A DNA stretch of 64,000 nucleotides from positions 650,001-714,000 of the forward strand of contig NZ_JAEKEL010000001.1 of the NCBI RefSeq assembly GCF_016651105.1, read 5' to 3'. A model generated the notes under the pieces. The model did not search any database and was not told the origin of the DNA. It saw nothing but the letters and a program-made list of their open reading frames with translations. Positions 27,345 through 36,061 of this stretch are shown here, piece after piece (the first letter of the stretch is position 1; every line of letters begins with the position of its first letter). The position numbers and the translations under genes are program-made. The DNA is from Pseudomonas sp. TH15 (lineage in GTDB: Bacteria > Pseudomonadota > Gammaproteobacteria > Pseudomonadales > Pseudomonadaceae).

Positions 27345-27622
27345 GAAGCACCCCGGTATTATTGGTGTTATGGGTTTGAATCGAGCTTAGCCTTGTTCAT
27401 TTTTTTACACAACACCCCCGTAAAAAATACAACACGGCCCGCTCAAGCCCGCGGGCACCAAAGCGCTTAAAGGCAAAAAAACGCCCCAAAGTGCCTCAAA
27501 AAAGCCCTGCGAGCGCTTTTTTAGGGCAAAAAAGGCCTCGCTTGACTTCGGCATGCCGTTCGGGTTGACTGAAACCCGAAGAGATCAATGATTGATATTT
27601 TTAACAACAAAGGTGTTGCATC
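27345..27622. promoter_or_regulatory. Divergent intergenic region upstream of spuI
   Basis: 278 bp between the spuA remnant and spuI. It contains an AT-rich block (TTGTTCATTTTTTTACACAA at 27393-27412 and GTAAAAAATACAAC) and an A-rich, GCCC-rich stretch, but no confident -10/-35 pair or operator. RBS AAAGGTG precedes the spuI ATG. Confidence 0.4.
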
Positions 27623-28999
27623 ATGTCGGTACCCCCGCGTGCCGTTCAGCTTAACGAAGCGAACGCGTTCCTTAAGGAACATCCTGAGGTTCTGTACGTT
27701 GACCTTCTGATTGCGGATATGAATGGTGTGGTGCGCGGCAAGCGCATTGAACGCACCAGCCTCCACAAGGTTTACGAGAAAGGCATCAACCTGCCGGCCT
27801 CTCTATTTGCTCTGGATATCAATGGCTCTACGGTGGAAAGCACCGGCCTGGGTCTGGACATCGGCGATGCTGACCGAATCTGCTATCCAATTCCCGACAC
27901 CCTGTGCAATGAGCCTTGGCAGAAGCGCCCTACCGCGCAACTGTTAATGACCATGCACGAAATCGAAGGTGAACCTTTCTTCGCCGATCCTCGCGAAGTC
28001 TTGCGTCAAGTCGTGACCAAGTTCGATGACCTGGGTCTGACGATCTGCGCCGCGTTCGAACTGGAGTTCTACCTGATCGACCAGGAGAACGTGAACGGTC
28101 GACCGCAACCACCTCGCTCGCCGATCTCCGGCAAACGTCCGCACTCGACACAGGTCTACCTGATCGACGACCTCGACGAATATGTCGATTGCCTCCAGGA
28201 CATTCTGGAAGGTGCGAAAGAGCAAGGCATCCCGGCCGACGCCATCGTCAAGGAAAGTGCCCCGGCGCAGTTCGAAGTGAACCTGCACCACGTGGCCGAC
28301 CCGATCAAGGCTTGCGACTACGCGGTGTTGCTCAAGCGCCTGATCAAGAACATCGCCTACGACCATGAGATGGACACCACCTTCATGGCCAAGCCTTACC
28401 CAGGCCAGGCGGGTAACGGTCTGCACGTGCACATTTCGATTCTCGACAAAGACGGCAAGAATATTTTTGCCAGTGAGGATCCCGAGCAGAACGCCGCATT
28501 GCGTCACGCGATCGGCGGTGTGCTCGAGACCCTACCGGCGCAGATGGCTTTCCTCTGCCCGAACGTCAACTCGTACCGTCGTTTCGGCGCACAGTTCTAC
28601 GTGCCGAACTCGCCGTGCTGGGGCCTGGACAACCGCACCGTAGCGATTCGCGTACCGACCGGCTCGTCCGATGCCGTACGTATCGAACACCGCGTTGCCG
28701 GCGCCGATGCCAACCCGTACCTGCTGATGGCTTCGGTTCTGGCCGGTATTCACCACGGCTTGACCAACAAGATCGAGCCGGGCGCGCCCGTAGAAGGCAA
28801 CTCCTACGAGCAGAACGAGCAAAGCCTGCCGAACAACCTGCGCGACGCATTGCGTGAGCTGGACGACAGCGAAGTCATGGCCAAGTACATCGATCCGAAA
28901 TACATCGATATCTTTGTGGCTTGTAAGGAAAGTGAGCTGGAGGAGTTCGAACACTCCATCTCCGACCTTGAGTACAACTGGTACCTGCATACCGTGTAA
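27623..28999 (+). CDS. spuI: Gamma-glutamylpolyamine synthetase (glutamine synthetase family)
   Basis: 458-aa GS-fold ligase, paralog of spuB and divergent from it. N-domain LYVDLLIADMNGVVRGKRIERTSL; catalytic domain with AAFELEFYLIDQENVNGRP, NGLHVHISILDKDGKNIFAS and RIEHRVAGADANPYLLMASVLAG. In P. aeruginosa spuI and spuB have overlapping roles in glutamylating putrescine, cadaverine or spermidine. The two copies here keep that arrangement although spuA between them is lost. Followed by a strong terminator. Confidence 0.93.
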   Translation: MSVPPRAVQLNEANAFLKEHPEVLYVDLLIADMNGVVRGKRIERTSLHKVYEKGINLPASLFALDINGSTVESTGLGLDIGDADRICYPIPDTLCNEPWQKRPTAQLLMTMHEIEGEPFFADPREVLRQVVTKFDDLGLTICAAFELEFYLIDQENVNGRPQPPRSPISGKRPHSTQVYLIDDLDEYVDCLQDILEGAKEQGIPADAIVKESAPAQFEVNLHHVADPIKACDYAVLLKRLIKNIAYDHEMDTTFMAKPYPGQAGNGLHVHISILDKDGKNIFASEDPEQNAALRHAIGGVLETLPAQMAFLCPNVNSYRRFGAQFYVPNSPCWGLDNRTVAIRVPTGSSDAVRIEHRVAGADANPYLLMASVLAGIHHGLTNKIEPGAPVEGNSYEQNEQSLPNNLRDALRELDDSEVMAKYIDPKYIDIFVACKESELEEFEHSISDLEYNWYLHTV

Positions 29000-29010
29000 G
29001 TGGTTGCAGT

Positions 29011-29054
29011 AAAAAAGAAACGCCGCCGGCTGATAAGGCCGACGGCGTTTTTTT
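29011..29054 (+). terminator. Rho-independent terminator of spuI
   Basis: Stem AAACGCCGCCGGC / GCCGACGGCGTTT with one mismatch, flanked by A6 and T7. Confidence 0.92.
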
Positions 29055-29072
29055 ATGGCCGCCATCAACCCC

Positions 29073-29208
29073 TGTGGCGAGGGAGCTTGCTCCCGCTGGG
29101 TCGCGAAGCCACCCCAAAAAACCAGTCAATGCGGTGTGCCTGACAGAACCGCATTGCGTATTAAAGGGAGTCCTACGGCCTCCAACGGGAGCAAGCTCCC
29201 TCGCCACA
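29073..29208. repeat. Long intergenic palindrome, GGAGCTTGCTCC arms
   Basis: TGTGGCGAGGGAGCTTGCTCCCGCTGG opposed to CCAACGGGAGCAAGCTCCCTCGCCACA. Both arms are the AGCTTGCT subtype. It lies between spuI and the TetR gene, which are co-oriented. Confidence 0.9.
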
Positions 29209-29288
29209 GTGAATCACTGAGGGCCACAGGGGATATGGAACATCCGCCCGCTCTGCGTACAATGCCCGCTGCCCCGCAGGAGACTCCA

Positions 29289-29927
29289 ATGACGCGCCCC
29301 GCCCCTATTCGCAAACCCCGCGCACGCAGCCAGGCCCGGATCGATTCGATACTCGATGCCGCCCGCACGCTGCTCGCCGCCGAGGGCGTGGCCAGCCTGT
29401 CGATCTACAGCGTCGCCGAGCGCGCGCAGATCCCGCCGTCCTCGGTCTACCACTTCTTCGCCAGCGTCCCGGCCCTGCTCGAAGCCTTGACCGCCGACGT
29501 CCACGCAGCATTCCGCGCCTGCCTGCAAGCGCCGATCAACCACGAAGCCCTCCACAGCTGGCGTGACCTGTCACGACTGGTGGAACAGCGCATGCTCGAC
29601 ATCTACGGCGAAGACGCGGCCGCCCGGCAACTGATCCTCGCCCAGCACGGCCTGACCGAAGTCACCCAGGCCGACCGCCAGCACGACATCGAACTGGGCG
29701 ACCTGATGCACAAACTGTTCGATCACCACTTCGAGCTGCCGAGGCTGCCGATGGATGTGGATGTGTTTGCGTTGGCGATGGAGCTGGGAGATCGGGTGTA
29801 TGCGCGCTCGGTGCAACTGCATGGGCAGATCACACCGCGCATGGCTGAGGAAGGGATGCGGGTGTTTGATGCGTATTTGGGGCTTTATCTGCCGCCCTAC
29901 TTGCCCAAGCGCACCCTTTCAGCCTGA
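29289..29927 (+). CDS. TetR-family transcriptional regulator
   Basis: 212 aa. Residues 12-60 form the TetR helix-turn-helix: RSQARIDSILDAARTLLAAEGVASLSIYSVAERAQIPPSSVYHFF. The C-terminal ligand domain (about 80-210) is not assignable. RBS CAGGAG at 29277-29282 fixes this start over the ATG at 29262. It sits alone between spu and ssu clusters; its target is unknown. Confidence 0.88.
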   Translation: MTRPAPIRKPRARSQARIDSILDAARTLLAAEGVASLSIYSVAERAQIPPSSVYHFFASVPALLEALTADVHAAFRACLQAPINHEALHSWRDLSRLVEQRMLDIYGEDAAARQLILAQHGLTEVTQADRQHDIELGDLMHKLFDHHFELPRLPMDVDVFALAMELGDRVYARSVQLHGQITPRMAEEGMRVFDAYLGLYLPPYLPKRTLSA

Positions 29928-29952
29928 GTTCTCTAGTGGCTTCAATGGCCTC

Positions 29953-30045
29953 TTCGCGAGCAAGCCCGCTCCCACAATTGATCTTCAATGAGCATGGAAT
30001 TTGTGTTCGGCACAAATCCCCTGTGGGAGCGGGCTTGCTCGCGAA
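29953..30045. repeat. REP-type doublet
   Basis: CTTCGCGAGCAAGCCCGCTCCCAC and GTGGGAGCGGGCTTGCTCGCGAA lie opposed between the convergent TetR and ssuF genes. The remaining bases to 30130 show no clear terminator. Confidence 0.9.
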
Positions 30046-30130
30046 TGCCACACCACCGAACTCACTGATTCACTCGCATAAAAATCCCCGAAGGGCTCAC
30101 ACCCTCCAGGGTTGTTCGTAATGCACGCGT

Positions 30131-30346
30131 TTACAACTTGGCGATCGACACCTCGGTGGATTTCACGAACGCGATTACTTCGCTGCCGACCACCAGTTCC
30201 AGCTCTTTCACCGAACGGGTGGTGATCACTGAAGTGACGATCCCGGAAGCGGTTTGCACGTCGATTTCCGACAGCACGTCACCCAGCACGATTTCTTTGA
30301 TCGAGCCTTTGAACTGGTTACGAACGTTGATGGCTTTGATAGTCAT
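30131..30346 (-). CDS. ssuF: TOBE-domain molybdopterin-binding protein of the ssu operon
   Basis: 71 aa, a single Mop/TOBE domain: MTIKAINVRNQFKGSIKEIVLGDVLSEIDVQTASGIVTSVITTRSVKELELVVGSEVIAFVKSTEVSI. In P. putida ssuF is the last gene of ssuEADCBF, needed for sulfonate use; such small proteins bind molybdate or related oxyanions. Here it follows ssuB by 34 bp. Start set by AGGAA upstream of ATG 30346; longer upstream reading has no support. Confidence 0.92.
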   Translation of the reverse strand: MTIKAINVRNQFKGSIKEIVLGDVLSEIDVQTASGIVTSVITTRSVKELELVVGSEVIAFVKSTEVSIAKL

Positions 30347-30380
30347 GATGTTGATTCCTGTCGTTGAGATGAGGCGTGAG

Positions 30381-31187
30381 TTATTGCGCCCAGCGCAGTT
30401 GCGTAGGCAATGGTGAAACAGGTTCCGGCTCCGGCGGCTCGCCGGGCAGTGACAGCACACGGTTGAGGACTTCGGTTTCCAGCGCCGCCAGCCGATGGGA
30501 GCCACGAACCCGAGGGCGCGGCAGTTCCACGTGCAGGTCGAGGCCGACTTCGCCCTCTTCGATCAGGATCACCCGATCGGCAATCGCCACCGCTTCACTG
30601 ACGTCGTGGGTCACCAGCAACACGGTGAAACCGTGCTTTTGCCAGAGCCGTTCGATCAGTTGCTGCATTTCAATTCGGGTCAGGGCATCCAGGGCGCCTA
30701 GGGGTTCGTCCAGCAGCAGCAAGCGCGGTTGATGGATCAGCGCGCGGGCCAGGGCCACACGTTGCTTCTGGCCACCGGACAAGGCCGCCGGCCACTCATT
30801 GGCACGATCCGCCAGACCGACAGCTTCCAGCGCATCGAGCGCTTTCGGCCGCCAGTTGCCCTTGAGCCCGAGGCCGACGTTGTCGATAACCTTTTTCCAT
30901 GGCAGCAGACGCGCTTCCTGGAACATCAATCGCGTGTCTTCCCGGGCATCACTCAAAGGCGCAGAACCGGCCAGCAATTCGCCGCCCGTGGGCAGGTCGA
31001 GACCAGCGAGCAAGCGCAGCAAAGTGCTTTTGCCGCAACCGCTGCGACCGACCACGGCGACGAATTGACCGGCCGGAATGTGCAGGTCGATCTCGCGCAG
31101 CACTTGCCGCGAACCAAAAGTCTTTTGCAGTTTGCGCACCGCCAGCGGAATCCCGCGCAGCAGGCGTGGAGGTTGTTGAGCAGTCAT
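30381..31187 (-). CDS. ssuB: Aliphatic sulfonate ABC transporter ATP-binding protein
   Basis: 268 aa. Walker [10 protein letters not shown] at 47-55, signature [20 protein letters not shown], Walker [14 protein letters not shown]-loop [10 protein letters not shown]. Powers SsuC-mediated import of alkanesulfonates. The start [17 protein letters not shown] overlaps the ssuC stop by 4 bp. A C-terminal extension after [15 protein letters not shown] is usual for pseudomonad SsuB. Confidence 0.94.
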   Translation of the reverse strand: MTAQQPPRLLRGIPLAVRKLQKTFGSRQVLREIDLHIPAGQFVAVVGRSGCGKSTLLRLLAGLDLPTGGELLAGSAPLSDAREDTRLMFQEARLLPWKKVIDNVGLGLKGNWRPKALDALEAVGLADRANEWPAALSGGQKQRVALARALIHQPRLLLLDEPLGALDALTRIEMQQLIERLWQKHGFTVLLVTHDVSEAVAIADRVILIEEGEVGLDLHVELPRPRVRGSHRLAALETEVLNRVLSLPGEPPEPEPVSPLPTQLRWAQ

Positions 31188-31966
31188 GCGGCACCTCCTT
31201 TGGCAACCTGATACGCCGGATGCCAGCGTAGCCAGACACGCTCCAGTCCACGGGCCGCAAGGTCGGCCAGTTTGCCGAGCACCGCGTACAACAGAATCGC
31301 CAGCACCACCACGTCGGTCTGCAAGAACTCTCGCGCATTCATCGCCAGATAGCCGATGCCGGAGCTGGCGGAAATGGTTTCGGCGACGATCAGCGTCAGC
31401 CACATAAAGCCCAGCGCGAAACGCACACCGACCAGAATCGAAGGCAGTGCACCCGGCAGGATCACCTGACGGAACAGACTGAAACCGGACAAGCCGTAAC
31501 TGCGCGCCATCTCCACCAGCGCCGGATCGACGTTGCGGATGCCGTGATAGGTATTGAGGTAGATCGGGAACAACGTGCCCAACGCCACCAGGAAAATCTT
31601 CGCCGACTCATCGATGCCGAACCAGAGGATCACCAGTGGAATCAGCGCCAGGTGCGGTACGTTACGGATCATCTGTACCGAACTGTCGAGCAGGCGCTCG
31701 CCCCACTTCGACAAGCCGGTGATGAAGCCCAACGCCAGACCAATGCTGCCGCCAATGGTGAAACCCAGCGCCGCACGCCAGCCACTGATGGCGAGGTGAG
31801 TCCAGATTTCGCCGCTGCGCACCAGGCTCACGCCGGCTTCGATCACCGCGATGGGTGCCGGCAGAATCCGTGTCGACAACCAACCCGCCGACACCGATAA
31901 CTGCCACACCGCCAGCAACAACACCGGCAACGCCCAGGGCGCGAGGGTGTGGATAATTTTCTTCAT
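31184..31966 (-). CDS. ssuC: Aliphatic sulfonate ABC transporter permease
   Basis: 260 aa, about six membrane spans, with the EAA-like loop [32 protein letters not shown] near 160-190. Forms the channel with SsuB for sulfonates delivered by SsuA. Nine bases separate it from ssuD. Confidence 0.93.
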   Translation of the reverse strand: MKKIIHTLAPWALPVLLLAVWQLSVSAGWLSTRILPAPIAVIEAGVSLVRSGEIWTHLAISGWRAALGFTIGGSIGLALGFITGLSKWGERLLDSSVQMIRNVPHLALIPLVILWFGIDESAKIFLVALGTLFPIYLNTYHGIRNVDPALVEMARSYGLSGFSLFRQVILPGALPSILVGVRFALGFMWLTLIVAETISASSGIGYLAMNAREFLQTDVVVLAILLYAVLGKLADLAARGLERVWLRWHPAYQVAKGGAA

Positions 31967-31975
31967 GGCGGCGCC

Positions 31976-33124
31976 TCAGCTCTGGGACGCGGCTTTAGGG
32001 AGGATGTCGTTGGCCACCATCTCGCCAAACGGGCTGACGAAGTTGGCACCTTGGGGCTGTTCCGGGCGCTGCACGTCAATGTGCGGGAACAGCAATTCGG
32101 CGACGCGGTAAGCCTCTTCCAGGTGTGGATAACCGGAGAAGATGAACGTGTCGATGCCCAGGTCCGCGTATTCCTTCATGCGCGCGGCCACGGTCGGGCC
32201 ATCGCCCACCAATGCGGTGCCGGCGCCGCCGCGCACCAAGCCAACACCGGCCCAGAGATTGGGGCTGACTTCCAGGTTGTCGCGGCTACCGCCATGCAGT
32301 GCGGCCATACGTTGCTGACCCACCGAATCGAACCGCGACAGCGAAGCCTGGGCCCGAGCGATGGTCTCGTCGTCCACATGGGAGATCAGTCGATCCGCCG
32401 CGGCCCACGCTTCCTCGTTGGTTTCACGCACGATCACATGCAGGCGAATGCCGAAGCGTACGGTGCGACCGAGCTTCGCGGCTTTGGCCCGCACTTGCTC
32501 AATTTTCTCGGCCACGGCGGCCGGTGGTTCGCCCCAGGTCAGGACCATTTCCACCTGTTCGGCGGCCAGGTCCTGCGCGGCTTCCGACGAACCACCGAAG
32601 TACAGCGGCGGACGCGGTTGCTGGATCGGCGGATAGAGCAACTTGGCGCCCTTAACGCTGATGTGCTGGCCGTCGTAATCGACGGTTTCGCCTTCCAGCA
32701 CGCGGCGCCAGATGCGGGTGAATTCTACCGAGGCCTGATAACGCTCTTCGTGGCTGAGGAACAAACCGTCGCCGGCCAATTCATCCGGATCACCACCCGT
32801 CACCAGGTTGAACAGCGCACGACCGCCGGACAAGCGATCCAGTGTCGCCGCTTGCCGCGCGGCCACCGTTGGGGAAATGATCCCGGGGCGCAGGGCGACA
32901 AGGAATTTCAAACGCTGGGTGACCGGGATCAGCGATGCGGCCACCAGCCACGAGTCTTCGCAAGAGCGACCGGTGGGAATCAGCACACCGCCGAAACCCA
33001 GGCGATCCGCCGCTTGGGCGATCTGTTGCAGGTAACCGTGGTCAACGGCGCGAGCGCCTTCGGCGGTGCCAAGGTAATGGCCGTCGCCGTGGGTAGGCAG
33101 GAACCAGAAAATATTGAGGCTCAT
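31976..33124 (-). CDS. ssuD: FMNH2-dependent alkanesulfonate monooxygenase
   Basis: 382 aa, bacterial luciferase-like TIM barrel. Desulfonates C2-C10 alkanesulfonates to aldehyde and sulfite using FMNH2 from SsuE. Typical blocks: [65 protein letters not shown], and the mobile-loop [19 protein letters not shown]. Normal length, no lesion seen. Confidence 0.96.
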   Translation of the reverse strand: MSLNIFWFLPTHGDGHYLGTAEGARAVDHGYLQQIAQAADRLGFGGVLIPTGRSCEDSWLVAASLIPVTQRLKFLVALRPGIISPTVAARQAATLDRLSGGRALFNLVTGGDPDELAGDGLFLSHEERYQASVEFTRIWRRVLEGETVDYDGQHISVKGAKLLYPPIQQPRPPLYFGGSSEAAQDLAAEQVEMVLTWGEPPAAVAEKIEQVRAKAAKLGRTVRFGIRLHVIVRETNEEAWAAADRLISHVDDETIARAQASLSRFDSVGQQRMAALHGGSRDNLEVSPNLWAGVGLVRGGAGTALVGDGPTVAARMKEYADLGIDTFIFSGYPHLEEAYRVAELLFPHIDVQRPEQPQGANFVSPFGEMVANDILPKAASQS

Positions 33125-33149
33125 GGAGTGGTCTCCTTAGGAAATCGAA

Positions 33150-34115
33150 TTACTGCGCTTTGGCAACGGCTGCCGGTGGCGTCCAGATCACGTCTTTGAT
33201 GCTCAAGGGCTTGGGAATCAGCTTGAGCTGGTAGAAGCTGTCGGCGATTTTCTGTTGGGCGGCGACCACTTCCGGCGTGAGGAACAACGCGCCGTAGCCC
33301 TGGCGTTTCACCGAGGTCAGGGTGATGTCTGCCGGCAGGCCGAGCAGAGGCGAAACTTGTTTGGTGACGTCTTCGGGATTGGCCTTGGACCATTCACCGA
33401 CCGCGCGCACTTCCTCGACAAGGGCCTTGATCACCTCGGGATTTTTCTGCGCGTAGGGTTTGGTCGCCAGGTAGAACTGATGGTTGTCGACGATGCCCTG
33501 GCCATCGCGCAGGGTGCGCGCTTGCAGTTGCTGTTCGGCGGCAGCCTGGTACGGGTCCCAGATCACCCAGGCATCGACGCTGCCGCGCTCGAACGCAGCG
33601 CGGGCATCGGCGGGCGGCAGGAATACGGTCTGGATGTCGGTGTATTTGAGGCCGGCGTCTTCCAGCGCCCGGACCAATAGGTAGTGAACATTGGAGCCTT
33701 TGTTCAGGACGACTTTCTTGCCCTTGAGGTCCGCTACGGATTTGATTGTCGAGTCCTTCGGCACCAGGATCGCTTCGCTGTGCGGCGCTGGCGGTTCGTA
33801 GGCGACGTAGAGCAGATCGGCGCCGGCCGCCTGGGCGAATACCGGAGGCGTTTCACCGGTGACACCGAAGTCGATGGAGCCGACGTTCAGGCCTTCCAGC
33901 AGCTGCGGGCCGCCGGGGAATTCAGTCCATTGCACGTCCACACCTTGGGCGGCGAGGCGTTTTTCCAACGTGCCTTTGGCTTTGAGCAGCACCAGGGTGC
34001 CGTACTTTTGATAGCCGATTCGCAAAGTCTCGGCTTGTGCTTGAGAAATAACGCCGAAGGACACAGCCGCCACAAACAGAGCGACCAGACCACGACGCAA
34101 AATGACAGTGCGCAT
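33150..34115 (-). CDS. ssuA: Aliphatic sulfonate-binding periplasmic protein
   Basis: 321 aa with signal peptide (ALFVAAVSFGVISQAQA, cleavage about 28). Core ETLRIGYQKYGTLVLLKAKGTLEKRLAAQGVDVQWTEFPGGPQLLEGLNVGSIDFGVTGE is characteristic of SsuA. Delivers sulfonates to SsuBC. Located between ssuE and ssuD, as in ssuEADCBF. Confidence 0.95.
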   Translation of the reverse strand: MRTVILRRGLVALFVAAVSFGVISQAQAETLRIGYQKYGTLVLLKAKGTLEKRLAAQGVDVQWTEFPGGPQLLEGLNVGSIDFGVTGETPPVFAQAAGADLLYVAYEPPAPHSEAILVPKDSTIKSVADLKGKKVVLNKGSNVHYLLVRALEDAGLKYTDIQTVFLPPADARAAFERGSVDAWVIWDPYQAAAEQQLQARTLRDGQGIVDNHQFYLATKPYAQKNPEVIKALVEEVRAVGEWSKANPEDVTKQVSPLLGLPADITLTSVKRQGYGALFLTPEVVAAQQKIADSFYQLKLIPKPLSIKDVIWTPPAAVAKAQ

Positions 34116-34216
34116 AGCGCTCTCCTATTTGCTGTTGGGTTTTGGCTGCACCTGCTTGGCCGTTAGCGGCTGAGTAAGGTGAGGACTTCAAATTCAGGGG
34201 TGGCTTAAGTGCCGGC

Positions 34217-34810
34217 TTAAATGCTCCAGCGAGCACTCAACAAACGTTCGTTCAGCAGGTTCGGGTCGATCGGCTTGGGCCGTCGCGCCATGGCGCTGAA
34301 AAACAGCTCCAGTGATTCATTCAGTCGTTCTTCCAACTCGGGCGCCAACAGCGCCTGGGCGCTGCCTTCGCCGTAAGCGATCTGGCTGTCCACGGCGAAA
34401 ATCCCGTGGAGCATTTCCTGGGCCTTCAATGCCGAGAGCACTGGTTTGAGTGCGTAGTCCACCGCCAACATGTGGGCGATGCTGCCGCCGGTGGCCATTG
34501 GCAACACCACTTTGTGGGCCAGGGCCCGCTCGGGGAGCAGATCCAATACAGTTTTCAGAGCGCCGGAGAACGATGCCTTGTAGACCGGCGTGGCGATGAG
34601 CAGGCCATCGGCGTTTTCAATCTGTTGCAGCAGGTCGATCACCTTCGGGCTGTCGAAGCGGGCATGCAGCAAGTCTTCAGCCGGGAAGTCCCGTACCTGA
34701 TAACTCACCACTTCCACACCTTGTTCTTGCAACCAGCGCTGCGAACGCTCCAGCAGCACCCCGGAACGAGAGCGTTGGCTGGGGCTGCCACCGAGTGAGA
34801 CGACCAGCAT
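34217..34810 (-). CDS. ssuE: NAD(P)H-dependent FMN reductase
   Basis: 197-aa flavodoxin-fold reductase supplying FMNH2 to SsuD. Seen: [19 protein letters not shown] (FMN phosphate loop), [29 protein letters not shown] (dimer/active-site helix), and [25 protein letters not shown]. First gene of the operon, 101 bp before ssuA. AT-rich upstream DNA contains an AAAGAAT-type site shared with lsfA and tauA. Confidence 0.95.
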   Translation of the reverse strand: MLVVSLGGSPSQRSRSGVLLERSQRWLQEQGVEVVSYQVRDFPAEDLLHARFDSPKVIDLLQQIENADGLLIATPVYKASFSGALKTVLDLLPERALAHKVVLPMATGGSIAHMLAVDYALKPVLSALKAQEMLHGIFAVDSQIAYGEGSAQALLAPELEERLNESLELFFSAMARRPKPIDPNLLNERLLSARWSI

Positions 34811-34960
34811 TCAGATGATTCCTTGAGCGGTGTTAGCGATTCGCCGTGCGCGATCTCGCTTTGATGGAAGTGACCTTAACAGGTGATTTATATATCCATA
34901 AATCATATTTATTCATTTAGTTATTCTTTGTAGATCTATACAGAACACCCAAATTCAGGC
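34811..34960 (-). promoter_or_regulatory. ssu operon control region with AAAGAAT-type site
   Basis: 150 bp upstream of ssuE. The stretch 34883-34940 is strongly AT-rich against the GC-rich surroundings and includes, on the minus strand, CAAAGAATAACTA (34930-34918). The same half-site occurs upstream of lsfA and tauA. CysB-type LysR regulators favour such AT-rich targets, but no binding site is proven. Confidence 0.5.
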
Positions 34961-34988
34961 AAAAAAAAGGCCGTCGAAACGGCCTGAA
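34961..34988 (-). terminator. Rho-independent terminator of lsfA
   Basis: On the minus strand CAGGCCGT / ACGGCCT with a TTCG loop is followed by T8. It lies downstream of lsfA and protects the ssu promoter from read-through. Confidence 0.9.
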
Positions 34989-35017
34989 ATCCCCTGCTTT
35001 GAGAATGCATGCCCCAC

Positions 35018-35112
35018 CTGTAGGAGCGAGGCTTGCCCGCGCAGGCGTCATCATGGCCAGCATCAATGTCGGACGTGATGGCCTCTTCGCGGGCAAGCCT
35101 CGCTCCTACAGG
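35018..35112. repeat. REP-type doublet, GTAGGAGCGAGGCTTGCCCGCG subtype
   Basis: CTGTAGGAGCGAGGCTTGCCCGCG and its complement ending CGCTCCTACAG flank about 45 nt. It lies in the lsfA 3' region before the terminator. Confidence 0.9.
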
Positions 35113-35126
35113 GGCAGTATTTCAGA

Positions 35127-35765
35127 TCAACGATTCGGTTGCGGCGTCAGGCGCAGGTACGGTTTCACCGCGCGATAACCCTTGGGAAAGCGTTTCTTGA
35201 TTTCGTCTTCGTCCTTGAGCGACGGCACGATCACCACTTCATCACCGTCCTGCCAGTTGGCCGGGGTGGCCACTTTGTAGTTATCGGTGAGTTGCAGCGA
35301 GTCGATCACCCGCAGGATTTCATGAAAGTTGCGACCGGTGCTGGCCGGATAAGTGATGGTCAACCGAACCTTCTTGTTCGGGTCGATTACGAACAGCGAG
35401 CGCACCGTCAGGGTGTCGTTGGCATTCGGGTGAATCAGGTCGTACAGGTCCGAGACCTTGCGATCAGCGTCGGCCAGGATCGGGAAGTTGACGATCGTGT
35501 TCTGGGTTTCGTTGATGTCCTCGATCCACTTGTGGTGCGAATCCACCGGGTCGACGGACAGCGCGATGGCTTTTACGCCGCGCAGGGCAAATTCATCCTT
35601 GAGCTTGGCGGTGAAGCCCAGTTCGGTGGTGCACACCGGGGTGAAGTCCGCCGGGTGGGAAAACAGCACGCCCCAGCTATCGCCCAGCCATTCGTGGAAA
35701 CGGATGGTGCCGGCGCTGGAATCCTGTTCGAAGTCGGGGGCGATGTCGCCAAGTCTGAGGCTCAT
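35127..35765 (-). CDS. lsfA: 1-Cys peroxiredoxin (Prx6 type), sulfur-starvation linked
   Basis: 212 aa. Reduces hydroperoxides with a single peroxidatic Cys45 in SHPADFTPVCTTELG; no resolving cysteine at the usual 2-Cys position. The long C-terminal domain (VIDSLQLTDNYKVATPANWQDGDEVVI) marks the Prx6 group. LsfA was described in P. putida as sulfate-starvation induced and adjacent to ssu, the same context as here. Preceded by an AT-rich region with AAAAAGAAT. Confidence 0.93.
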   Translation of the reverse strand: MSLRLGDIAPDFEQDSSAGTIRFHEWLGDSWGVLFSHPADFTPVCTTELGFTAKLKDEFALRGVKAIALSVDPVDSHHKWIEDINETQNTIVNFPILADADRKVSDLYDLIHPNANDTLTVRSLFVIDPNKKVRLTITYPASTGRNFHEILRVIDSLQLTDNYKVATPANWQDGDEVVIVPSLKDEDEIKKRFPKGYRAVKPYLRLTPQPNR

Positions 35766-35823
35766 GGTGCTGCTCCTGGTGAGTGCTTGATGAGCTCAAC
35801 TGTGCCTGTGTTTCTTATAGTTT

Positions 35824-35880
35824 AAAAAGAATAAATATCGATTTATTTAGATCATAAATGAATATTAAAGATCTGTTCAC
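35824..35880. promoter_or_regulatory. AT-rich control region of lsfA with AAAAAGAAT site
   Basis: AAAAAGAAT at 35824-35832 is followed by AAATATCGATTTATTT and further ATAAATGAATATT. It shares the half-site with the palindrome upstream of tauA (37575-37598) and the reversed site upstream of ssuE. Between 35880 and 35997 I see no gene. Confidence 0.5.
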
Positions 35881-35997
35881 TGGACCTGCACGGTCATCGA
35901 GACGAACATCGCTCACAAGGTTCGAGAAGGCCTTGAGTAGCTGCACAGAGGGGAATTTCGGGGAAGGTTTACGGGGGTGAGCCTGACTCGGAAATGT

Positions 35998-36040
35998 AAA
36001 AGCCCCGCTCGGCGTGGTGCCGGGCGGGGCTTTTTTTACT
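35998..36040. terminator. Rho-independent terminator downstream of the OprD-type porin
   Basis: GC-rich stem AGCCCCGC(T)CGGC / GCCG(G)GCGGGGCT. T7 follows on the plus strand and T4 on the minus strand. It serves the porin gene on the minus strand; the stronger T-run is on the plus strand, where no gene is known. Confidence 0.85.
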
Positions 36041-36061
36041 CAGACTTACAAGGTCACGCTA

